From: Paraburkholderia agricolaris
Lineage (GTDB): Bacteria > Pseudomonadota > Gammaproteobacteria > Burkholderiales > Burkholderiaceae
Length of the DNA stretch: 64,000 nt
Assembly: GCF_009455635.1 (NCBI RefSeq)
Contig: NZ_QPER01000002.1
Span: 2,542,001-2,606,000, forward strand
Direction: 5' to 3'
Position numbers and translations under genes: made by a program. How positions within the stretch are numbered: position 1 is the first letter of the stretch; every line of letters begins with the position of its first letter. The notes below the pieces were generated by a model, which worked only from the letters and a program-made list of their open reading frames with translations, made no database searches and had not been told where the DNA came from. Below, in pieces: positions 16,221-23,224 of this stretch.

Positions 16221-17969
16221 ATGGTCCAAAAGAAGAAATCGCAGTCGCATGATCCCTACGCGCCCGTCGCGAAGAACCAGTTGCTGGCCGCGCGCCTGCC
16301 GATGTGGCGCTCGAAACTCGTCATCCTGCTGGTGTTCAGCGCGTTCGCGTCTCTGGTTGCGCGCGCGTTCTGGGTGCAGATCGTCAATCAGGATTTCTAC
16401 GTCGATCAGGGGCAAAAACGCTATCAGCGCACCCTCGAACTCGATGCAACACGCGGGCGCATCGTCGACCGTAATGGCTCGCTGCTCGCCGTCAGTCTCG
16501 CGACCTATGAGATCTGGGCCTCCCCCAAGCTGCTCGACGAAGCCACCTTCGCGCCGCTGTCGAAGCTGCTCGACCTGCCGATGGCGGAACTGCGCCGGCG
16601 TCTGAACGGCGACAAGACCTTCGTGCTGCTCAAGCGCCAGGTGGATGCGGACACCGCCGACCATCTGAACAAACTCGGCCTCGCCGGCATCACGCAAATC
16701 GCGGATTCGAAACGCTTTTATCCGGAAGGCGAATCGGCCGCGCACGTGGTCGGCTTCACGGATATCGAGGACAACGGCCAGGAAGGCGTCGAACTCGCCG
16801 CCAACGAACAACTGCTCGGCGTGCCAGGCCAGCGCGAAGTGATCCGCGACCGTCTGGGCCGGGTGGTGTCCGAGACCCGGCCGCTGGTACCCGCGCAAAA
16901 CGGCGACACCATCCACCTGACGATCGACCGGCGCATTCAGCAGCTCGCCTACACGCAACTGAAGGACGCCATCGCCAAACATCATGCCGAAGCCGGCAGC
17001 GTGGTGGTGCTCGACGCGCGTAACGGCGAGATTCTGGCGCTCGCCAATTATCCGAGCTTCGATCCGAACGACCGCGCGCGGCTAACCGGACGGCAACTGC
17101 GCAATCGCGCGGTGGTCGACACCTTCGAGCCGGGTTCGACGATCAAGCCGGTCGTCGTCGCACTGTCGATCGACGAAGGCAAGGTGCGGCCGCAAAGCAT
17201 CATCAATACCGCGCCGGGCTGGTACAAGATCGGCCCCGCCGTGATTCACGACACGTCGAATCATGGCGCAATGACGGTTGCCGAAGCGGTGCAGAAGTCG
17301 AGCAATATCGCACTTGCCAAGCTTGCACTGAACCTGCCCGCCGAAACGATCTGGAACAAGTATCAGGAATACGGGCTTGGATTGAGGCCGGATTTGACCT
17401 TTCCGGGTGTCGCGTCGGGCAAGGTTCGCCCGTACAAACGCTGGCGTCCAATCGAACAGGCGACCATGGCCTATGGCTACGGCCTGTCCACTTCGCTGCT
17501 GCAGATTGCGCAGGTCTACACCGCCTATGCCGGCGACGGCACCCTGCATCACGTGAGTCTGTTGCGCAAGGACCAGGGTGCAGACAGAGAAGCGGGTGCG
17601 GCCCGCGCGGCGCAGGCCGCAGACCCAGGCCATGCGGTCACGACGCCCGCCACCGCGCGCGCGATCCGCTCGATGCTTGAAATGGCCACGGGTCCGGGCG
17701 GCACGGGGCGCGCAGCGGCAGTGGAAGGCTACCGGATCGGCGGCAAAACCGGCACGGCGCGCAAACAGGTCGGCGCCACTTACGCGAAAAACCGTTACCG
17801 CGCGCTGTTTGTCGGCATGGCGCCGATGAGCGACCCACGGCTGATCGTCGCCGTCATGATCGACGACCCGGCCGGCAAAGCGTTCTACGGAGGCACGGTG
17901 GCCGGCCCGGTGTTCGGCGCGGTGACGGGTGGCGCGCTGCAATTGCTGGGAGTGCCGCCGGACGCGTGA
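16221..17969 (+). CDS. FtsI/PBP3-type peptidoglycan D,D-transpeptidase
   Basis: This 582-residue class B penicillin-binding protein cross-links septal peptidoglycan in the periplasm. It has a short cytoplasmic tail, a transmembrane anchor at about residues 30-50, a dimerisation domain with RGRIVDRNGSLLAVS near 75-88, and a transpeptidase domain. The three active-site motifs are all present: S306-T-I-K309, S360-S-N362 and K509-T-G511. It is not in a division/cell-wall cluster here (neighbours are a TRIC channel and a diguanylate cyclase), so it is probably a second FtsI paralogue rather than the essential dcw-cluster copy. The stop is followed by a convergent gene. Confidence 0.93.
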   Translation: MVQKKKSQSHDPYAPVAKNQLLAARLPMWRSKLVILLVFSAFASLVARAFWVQIVNQDFYVDQGQKRYQRTLELDATRGRIVDRNGSLLAVSLATYEIWASPKLLDEATFAPLSKLLDLPMAELRRRLNGDKTFVLLKRQVDADTADHLNKLGLAGITQIADSKRFYPEGESAAHVVGFTDIEDNGQEGVELAANEQLLGVPGQREVIRDRLGRVVSETRPLVPAQNGDTIHLTIDRRIQQLAYTQLKDAIAKHHAEAGSVVVLDARNGEILALANYPSFDPNDRARLTGRQLRNRAVVDTFEPGSTIKPVVVALSIDEGKVRPQSIINTAPGWYKIGPAVIHDTSNHGAMTVAEAVQKSSNIALAKLALNLPAETIWNKYQEYGLGLRPDLTFPGVASGKVRPYKRWRPIEQATMAYGYGLSTSLLQIAQVYTAYAGDGTLHHVSLLRKDQGADREAGAARAAQAADPGHAVTTPATARAIRSMLEMATGPGGTGRAAAVEGYRIGGKTGTARKQVGATYAKNRYRALFVGMAPMSDPRLIVAVMIDDPAGKAFYGGTVAGPVFGAVTGGALQLLGVPPDA

Positions 17970-18020
17970 GGGTCCCCGCTGCTCCGTCAATTACGCGCGG
18001 TGCCGTTGCTGCAGCGAGGG

Positions 18021-19136
18021 TTAGCGTGCAGCGTTATGGCTGGCGGCTTGCACCAGCGCTTCGATGCGGTTGCGGCCATTGCGCTTGGCCTGGTACATCG
18101 CCCGATCGGCTTCTTCTATCATCGCGTGGCCGTGCACGGCCGCCTCGGCCGGCGTGCCGGTAATCGTGCGCGCCGCCACGCCAACTGACACGGTCAGTGC
18201 AATACGTTCACCGTGGTCGTCCTGTAAATCCAGTTTTTCGACCGCCAGCCGCACGCGCTCGGCCACCGTCAGCGCATCGGCCCGATCGCCCTGCAGCAGC
18301 GCGGTGAATTCTTCGCCGCCGTAACGCGCCACGGTGTCGCCCAGCCGCACCTGCTGCCGTACACAGGCCGCCACCGCCGCCAGCGCGCGATCGCCGGTCT
18401 GGTGCCCGTAGGTGTCGTTGATCAGCTTGAAATTATCGATATCGATAAACAGACACGCGACCGGCACGCCATACCGGACAGCGCGCATGATCTCCTCGCG
18501 CAACCGTTCGTCGAAGTAGCGGCGATTGGCGAGGCCGGTCAGCGAATCGGTCATACCGAGTTGCTTGAGCCGCTCGCGATGCGCGACGTTGTCGAGACTC
18601 GCCGTCACGATGCTTGCAAAGCGTTCCAGAATATCCGTCGCCATGCCTTCCGCGAAACGCGTGGGATCGTCGCTGCAGAGGCATAGATAGCCGCTGGCGG
18701 TATCGCCGGCGGCAAGCGGCAACAAGATCGCGCTAGCCGGCGTGTCGATGTCGCCGAAGAACGCGCGGCGCGCCATTTCATCCAGTTCGTCCAGCTTGCC
18801 CAGCCACGGCCGTCCTGCATCGCACAGCCCCTGGGCGGCGAGACCACCTTCGCGCGAGGTTCTCAGATTGGCCTGGTCGAGCGCATGCAAAGCGCCCGGC
18901 TCGAGGAGTTCGAGCAACATCGGCGCGCGGTCGTCGAGCCATAACACGACGCTCGCCAGCGAGAATTCTCGCGGCAGATGGCTAAACAACGTGTCGAGAA
19001 ACGACGTGAAATCCTGTGCGCCGATCAACCTCAACTCGACGTTCTGGAAGCGGCGCAGGGTGCGCTCATTGTGCTGCACCGTATCGACGAGCGAGCGAAG
19101 GCGGTCTGAAAGCGGCGTTTGAGCGAGATTCGTCAC
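18021..19136 (-). CDS. Diguanylate cyclase (DUF484/GAF-like + GGDEF)
   Basis: This 371-residue cytosolic enzyme makes cyclic di-GMP. The N-terminal half is a DUF484/GAF-like sensor domain (RLIGAQDFTSFLDTLFSHL to FASIVTASLDNV). The C-terminal half is a complete GGDEF domain: DSLTGLANRRYFDERL, DIDNFKLINDTYGHQTGD and active-site RYGGEEF. An RLGD inhibitory I-site lies five residues upstream, so feedback inhibition is expected. The GTG at 19136 (VTNLAQTPLSDRL) is preferred. Longer in-frame starts reach back to 19328 but add Arg/Pro-rich sequence without family likeness. It is convergent with the FtsI-type gene. Confidence 0.9.
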   Translation of the reverse strand: MTNLAQTPLSDRLRSLVDTVQHNERTLRRFQNVELRLIGAQDFTSFLDTLFSHLPREFSLASVVLWLDDRAPMLLELLEPGALHALDQANLRTSREGGLAAQGLCDAGRPWLGKLDELDEMARRAFFGDIDTPASAILLPLAAGDTASGYLCLCSDDPTRFAEGMATDILERFASIVTASLDNVAHRERLKQLGMTDSLTGLANRRYFDERLREEIMRAVRYGVPVACLFIDIDNFKLINDTYGHQTGDRALAAVAACVRQQVRLGDTVARYGGEEFTALLQGDRADALTVAERVRLAVEKLDLQDDHGERIALTVSVGVAARTITGTPAEAAVHGHAMIEEADRAMYQAKRNGRNRIEALVQAASHNAAR

Positions 19137-19354
19137 GTTATCGATGCGAGCCCGAAGGCGGAGCGAGGTCGGCGGCCCCAATCGCTGTAATAACGGCCAA
19201 TTCCGTGAGGTCTTGAGGGTTGGATCACCACGCCCGCAAAACAGCGGCTTGACGAGGCGATCAGGCAAACGGACGCAGCGCGGGAATTTTGAGGGTGTTC
19301 TTAAGTTTGGCTTAATTCTTACCTGCAACTATGACACCCAACATCCCCTGTTGA

Positions 19355-19382
19355 GCCGCCAGAACATCGGCGGCGCTTTTTT
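19355..19382 (+). terminator. Orphan Rho-independent terminator in 19137-19445 gap
   Basis: GCCGCC/GGCGGC stem with an 8-base loop, then GC and six T. No plus-strand gene ends just upstream, because the left neighbour is on the minus strand. It may end a short leader or small RNA. The rest of the 309-base gap shows no gene. Confidence 0.5.
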
Positions 19383-19445
19383 CTCCGGGGGTGTCGCCGA
19401 CGCGCGGATACATGGACAGCATGCCTGCGAACAAGGAGTCAAACC

Positions 19446-19703
19446 ATGGTGGAAGACACGGTATTCGAGCATTTGCGCGCGATGCCCGGCAACGAATGGG
19501 TGCGCCAGATCCACTCGTGCAAGGTCTCAGACCCTCTGCAGCCCCCTTGGGGACGCTCGTACAGACTCGTCGAATGGACCATGAAGCACAACCCCGAGTC
19601 GAGCCGTCGCGTGGTGCCCGCGGAAAGCACGCCACTCGAAATCGCACAGGCGGTCGTGTCGCACATTCCGGGGCGCCGATTCTGCCAGCAAAGCGACGAC
19701 TAA
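19446..19703 (+). CDS. Hypothetical protein (85 aa)
   Basis: This 85-residue soluble protein (VEDTVFEHLRAMPGNEW at the N-terminus) has no signal peptide or membrane helix, and I do not recognise a family. The ATG is preceded by an AAGGAGT Shine-Dalgarno sequence at about 19433-19439. It is flanked by a possible attenuator-like terminator upstream and a convergent GST gene downstream. Composition is ordinary, with scattered Trp and Cys, which argues for a folded small protein rather than a chance frame. Confidence 0.6.
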   Translation: MVEDTVFEHLRAMPGNEWVRQIHSCKVSDPLQPPWGRSYRLVEWTMKHNPESSRRVVPAESTPLEIAQAVVSHIPGRRFCQQSDD

Positions 19704-19725
19704 TCGTGCTGCCGGCAACCTGCTC

Positions 19726-20364
19726 TCAGCTTTTCGCGTGCTTCGCCATTTCTGCCTGAAACAACGCGACTTCTTCGGCGGCGGCTTTTGCAATACTCGG
19801 CCGCTGCATCAACCGCTTGTAGTACCCCGCAACCGCCGGCCATTGCGACAGATCGATGCCGCCATACGATGCCCAGTTCAGCACCGTGACCAGATAGGCG
19901 TCGCCCACCGTGAACGTGTCGAGCAGATACTCGCTTTGCGCCAGATGATCTTGCAGAACGCCTAGCCGCAACGCGGCCTTGTCGCGCGCATAGCGCTTCG
20001 CGTCTTCAGGCGCATGCGCGTCGAGCAGCGGCACGAACACTGCCTTGTGCAACTCCGTACTGATAAAACCCAGCCATTGCTGCAGCCGCGCGCGCTGCGC
20101 CGTGCCCGCGGCGGGCGCGAGCCGTGCGGCGGGATAATGATCGGCCACATAGGGCAAAATCGCCGTGTTCTCGGTCAACAACCAGCCTTCGTCCGTGCGC
20201 AGCACCGGCACCTGACCGAGCGGACTGATCGGATAGAAGTCCGAACCATCCGCCAACTGCTTCGACTTCGTATCGACCTGAATGTACACGGCCTGCGCCC
20301 CCGCTTCGTACAGCGAGATGCGGGTGGCGAGCGAGCATGCGAGCGGAGAGAAGTACAAATCCAT
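19726..20364 (-). CDS. Glutathione S-transferase
   Basis: This 212-residue protein has an N-terminal thioredoxin-like domain (MDLYFSPLACSLATRISLYEAG) with a beta-class-like Cys10, the glutathione-binding segment GQVPVLRTDEGWLLTENTAILPYVAD near residues 50-75, and an all-helical C-terminal domain. It is cytosolic. Likely roles are detoxification or peroxide reduction, but the substrate is unknown. It is divergent from a TetR gene, which probably regulates it, with about 65 bases between the starts. Confidence 0.92.
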   Translation of the reverse strand: MDLYFSPLACSLATRISLYEAGAQAVYIQVDTKSKQLADGSDFYPISPLGQVPVLRTDEGWLLTENTAILPYVADHYPAARLAPAAGTAQRARLQQWLGFISTELHKAVFVPLLDAHAPEDAKRYARDKAALRLGVLQDHLAQSEYLLDTFTVGDAYLVTVLNWASYGGIDLSQWPAVAGYYKRLMQRPSIAKAAAEEVALFQAEMAKHAKS

Positions 20365-20386
20365 GGGGGATCCCCTGTCGTTGGTG

Positions 20387-20448
20387 TTTTTGTACTATAT
20401 TGCATATAAATAACTTGCGCCACATTTTTATGCCAATCAGTACAAAAA
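20387..20448. promoter_or_regulatory. Widely spaced inverted repeat between GST and TetR genes
   Basis: TTTTTGTACT (20387-20396) and AGTACAAAAA (20439-20448) are perfect 10-bp arms 42 bases apart, spanning an AT-rich promoter-like stretch. The right arm lies inside codons 3-7 of the TetR gene. It could be a repressor site pair. The A/T runs make a chance match possible. Confidence 0.3.
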
Positions 20449-21062
20449 AAGAGATTCGCCCGCGCGGCCGCCCGCGTGCTTATGATTCCGACCAGGCGCT
20501 TGCCGATGCAAGAGACGTGTTCTGGCGCAACGGTTACGCGGGCACCTCGCTGGATCAATTGAGCTCCGCGACCGGCATGAATCGCCCGAGCCTGTATGGC
20601 GCATTCGGCGACAAACGCGCGTTGTATCTGACCACGCTCGAACGTTATATCGAGGCCGGCCGTCTCGCGATGGTTCACGCGCTCGCCGAGGACCTGCCCT
20701 TGCCGCAGGCACTGCTGCGCGTGTATGAGGGCGCACTTGCGTGGTACCTGCCCGCCGACGGCGATCCGCTCGGCTGCTTTATGATCGGCACCGCCACGGT
20801 CGAAGCGGCGGCTGACGCCGAGGTCCGCACGGCGCTTGGCGAAGGGCTGCGCACCTACGACAAGGCCTTCGAAAAACGCTTCAAGCTGGCGCAGGCCGCG
20901 GGCGAACTGGCCGCCGACGCCCAGCCGGCTCTCCTCGCGAAGCTCGCGTCGGCGATTTTGCACAGCCTCGCGTTGCGCTCCCGCGCGGGTGATTCGCGCG
21001 CGTCGTTGCGGGCCACGGCGGTTGCGGGGGTGGCGTTGCTATGCGGCGATGCGGACAGCTAG
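20430..21062 (+). CDS. TetR/AcrR-family regulator
   Basis: This 210-residue repressor-type regulator has an N-terminal helix-turn-helix (ALADARDVFWRNGYAGTSLDQLSSATGMNRPSLYGAFGDKRALY, residues about 22-65) and a ligand-binding C-terminal domain with a YLPADGDPLGCFMIG segment typical of one TetR branch. It is divergent from the GST gene, its probable target. The start at 20430 is chosen over upstream in-frame codons because it gives the usual basic N-terminus (STKKEIRPRGRPRAYD) directly before the DNA-binding domain. Confidence 0.9.
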   Translation: MPISTKKEIRPRGRPRAYDSDQALADARDVFWRNGYAGTSLDQLSSATGMNRPSLYGAFGDKRALYLTTLERYIEAGRLAMVHALAEDLPLPQALLRVYEGALAWYLPADGDPLGCFMIGTATVEAAADAEVRTALGEGLRTYDKAFEKRFKLAQAAGELAADAQPALLAKLASAILHSLALRSRAGDSRASLRATAVAGVALLCGDADS

Positions 21063-21145
21063 CCAGGCCTTTGCAATGGTTGACAGTCACGGCGAACGGT
21101 TACACCTATCATGGCTCGATTCATCCGACGCGCTATGGTCCCGAC

Positions 21146-21229
21146 ATGAACTATCCGTACGACGTACTGACTGCCGCCTGTCTTTTCATCATCGTGGTCT
21201 CCACGTCCATCATGCTCGTGCTCGGCTGA
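21146..21229 (+). CDS. Possible small membrane peptide (27 aa)
   Basis: A short frame of one hydrophobic helix (YDVLTAACLFIIVVSTSIMLVLG). It has no clear ribosome site, and only a weak GC hairpin (21241-21255) follows. Compatible with a single-pass membrane peptide but not proven. Confidence 0.22.
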   Translation: MNYPYDVLTAACLFIIVVSTSIMLVLG

Positions 21230-21306
21230 GCGCCTTAATACCGCCCTTTTGGCGGGGTTGATATCCGCTCGACACGCGCTACGCGTTTCCGTAAAAAGAC
21301 GGGCTA

Positions 21307-21326
21307 TACTGTATGCATATACAGTA
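21307..21326. promoter_or_regulatory. LexA (SOS) box upstream of 122-aa hypothetical gene
   Basis: TACTGTAT/ATACAGTA arms around GCAT fit CTG-N10-CAG. The arms are identical to those of the box at 5417-5436. It ends 15 bases before the ATG at 21342, so it almost certainly overlaps the promoter. Confidence 0.85.
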
Positions 21327-21341
21327 CTTTTCGTCTGAGCA

Positions 21342-21710
21342 ATGCACCTTCCTCCCTTCGATCCTCCCACGCTCGCCGAACTGCGCGCCTGGTGGCGCAC
21401 GTGCGACGAGCAGGCCATTCATCGGCTTATCCTCGAGATCCAGCGCCAACGGCTCACGTTGCTGGAATTGCGCAACCTGATCGACAGCGGCGTCCAGCAG
21501 GCGCGCGCCGCCGACCGCACGCTGGTCGAGCGCGGCGAGCCATTAATGACGCTACGCATACGGATCGCGCAAGAAGTGCTGCGCGTGGGGGATATCGACG
21601 ATACGCGGCAGATGAGCCGCGCCGAACAGGAAAAGCTTGCCGTGCGCACCCAGGGCCAGATGGAATACGCACGTGAAGGCCGCTTGAGGCGGCAGCGCCG
21701 GAATATCTAG
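21342..21710 (+). CDS. SOS-controlled hypothetical protein (122 aa)
   Basis: I do not recognise this 122-residue protein. It is predicted to be soluble and mostly helical and is very rich in Arg, Glu and Gln. It has a WW pair near the N-terminus (LRAWWRTCDEQAIHRL) and a strongly basic end (REGRLRRQRRNI) that could bind nucleic acid. There is no signal peptide or membrane segment. A near-perfect LexA box directly upstream implies induction by DNA damage, and the gene stands alone, with a strong palindrome (21709-21731) overlapping its stop codon. Candidate roles by context are DNA repair or checkpoint control. This is inference. Confidence 0.75.
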   Translation: MHLPPFDPPTLAELRAWWRTCDEQAIHRLILEIQRQRLTLLELRNLIDSGVQQARAADRTLVERGEPLMTLRIRIAQEVLRVGDIDDTRQMSRAEQEKLAVRTQGQMEYAREGRLRRQRRNI

Positions 21711-21731
21711 CTCGGGCACGGTGCCCGAGCT
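21709..21731. terminator. Strong palindrome between convergent genes
   Basis: AGCTCGGGCAC and GTGCCCGAGCT are perfect 11-bp arms around one base. It overlaps the stop codon of the SOS gene and precedes the convergent exporter gene. There is no T run, so termination activity is uncertain. Confidence 0.5.
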
Positions 21732-21796
21732 AACCGGCGTATTTCTGCGCGCGCCCGAACTAAGGCACGGTGCGCGGCCAGGTCGGTCCCGCTGAA

Positions 21797-22423
21797 TCAG
21801 CGCGTTTGTGTCGCGACGCGCAGGCCGAGCGAAATAAACAGCACGCCGATAATCTTGTTTTGCCAGCGGCTAAGCCATGTCATGCGCTTGACGAGTTTGC
21901 CCAACGGACGAATGGTCAGCACGATCAGCGTTGTATAAAGCGCGCTCATGCCCACGAAGATCAATCCGAGCGTCGCGAACTGCAGGAATGATGAGCCGTG
22001 CTCCGGGTGAACGAACTGCGGCAGGAACGCGAGGAAAAACAGCGCGGTCTTGGGATTCAACACTTCGGCAGGAATCGCCTGAAAGAAGGCCTTGGAAGCG
22101 GATACTGGCGCGACCGTCGGCAAATGGGTGCTCGCCTGTTTCTCGCGCAACGCGCGAATGCCCAGGTAGACCAGGTACGCCGCACCGACGAATTTCACGG
22201 CATTGAAGGCAAGTGCCGAGGTCATCAGCAAGGCCGACAGCCCGACCGCCGCGCCTAACGTATGGATGAAATCGCCCACGGCGATACCGAGACCGGTGAG
22301 TATGCCGGCCTTGCGCCCACCATGCACCGTGCGCGTCAAAACCAGCAGCACGGCCGGGCCGGGAATCAGAAAAAGCCCTAATACAACGGCAACGAACGTT
22401 CCTAGCGTTGAAAGATCAAGCAT
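21797..22423 (-). CDS. LysE/RhtB-family amino acid exporter
   Basis: This 208-residue inner-membrane transporter has about six helices. The family signature near the N-terminus is FLIPGPAVLLVLTRTVHGGRKAGILTG, a variant of the PGP motif, and the second half includes NPKTALFFLAFLPQFV. Members export amino acids such as homoserine, threonine or lysine. It is divergent from the YigZ-type gene with about 95 bases between the starts. The substrate cannot be read from the sequence. Confidence 0.92.
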   Translation of the reverse strand: MLDLSTLGTFVAVVLGLFLIPGPAVLLVLTRTVHGGRKAGILTGLGIAVGDFIHTLGAAVGLSALLMTSALAFNAVKFVGAAYLVYLGIRALREKQASTHLPTVAPVSASKAFFQAIPAEVLNPKTALFFLAFLPQFVHPEHGSSFLQFATLGLIFVGMSALYTTLIVLTIRPLGKLVKRMTWLSRWQNKIIGVLFISLGLRVATQTR

Positions 22424-22519
22424 GTCATCTCCTGGGTGGCGCGCCTCGTTCAGTGGACAGGGGCGCGTTCAGCTGTCGATTATAGACATTCGCCGATTAG
22501 CCGTCGGCGATCCGTTACC

Positions 22520-23179
22520 ATGACGGACACGGGGCCACATGAGATGCACACGACCCATGAGCCCGCAACTTTTCCGTCCACTGAAGTCTTAGCCTTGCCC
22601 ACCTATACCTTGCCCGCGCCGCTCTGCGCGGAACTCGAAATCCGTAAGAGCCGTTTCATCGCGCATGCGATACCGGTCGCCGACCGCGACGCCGCGATGG
22701 CCGAGTTGCGGCGTCTGCGCGACGAGCATCCTGGCGCGACGCATGTGTGCTGGGCGCTGCTGGCGGGTGGCCAGTCAGGCATGTCCGACGACGGCGAGCC
22801 GTCGGGAACCGCGGGCCGGCCCATTCTCGAAGTGCTGCGGCATCATGATCTGGACGGCGTGCTCGCGGCCGTCGTGCGGTATTACGGCGGCGTGAAGCTG
22901 GGTGCCGGCGGGCTCGTGCGAGCGTACACCGACGCGATTGCCTCGGCGCTACTGGACGCGCCACGGGTGGAGCGGATTGCTCAGGTCACGCTGATCGTCG
23001 AAGTGAGTTACGCCGACGAAGCGAAAGTGCGCAGATGGCTCGAAGCCGAAGGCTATGGACTCGTCGACAGCGCTTACGGAATGCTGGTGAAAATGACGAT
23101 CCGGCTGCCGGTCAACGCGGTGGACGCTGCACGGCTGGCGTTAGTGGATATGACTCAGGGCAAGGCCGGTTTCTTCTGA
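22520..23179 (+). CDS. YigZ/IMPACT (UPF0029) family protein
   Basis: This 219-residue protein carries the whole UPF0029 signature: ELEIRKSRFIAHA near residue 40, then HVCWALL, DDGEPSGTAGRPIL and AAVVRYYGGVKLGAGGLVRAY. An extra C-terminal domain (DUF1949-like, TLIVEVSYADEAKVRRWLE) follows. Bacterial YigZ proteins are thought to bind nucleic acid or ribosome-related targets; the exact role is not settled. An in-frame ATG at 22544 is an alternative start. It is convergent with the TonB receptor gene 45 bases away. Confidence 0.9.
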   Translation: MTDTGPHEMHTTHEPATFPSTEVLALPTYTLPAPLCAELEIRKSRFIAHAIPVADRDAAMAELRRLRDEHPGATHVCWALLAGGQSGMSDDGEPSGTAGRPILEVLRHHDLDGVLAAVVRYYGGVKLGAGGLVRAYTDAIASALLDAPRVERIAQVTLIVEVSYADEAKVRRWLEAEGYGLVDSAYGMLVKMTIRLPVNAVDAARLALVDMTQGKAGFF

Positions 23180-23224
23180 TCGCGTTTGCCCTCCTCGCTC
23201 GTCGCGAAGAAGGCAAACGCAGAA

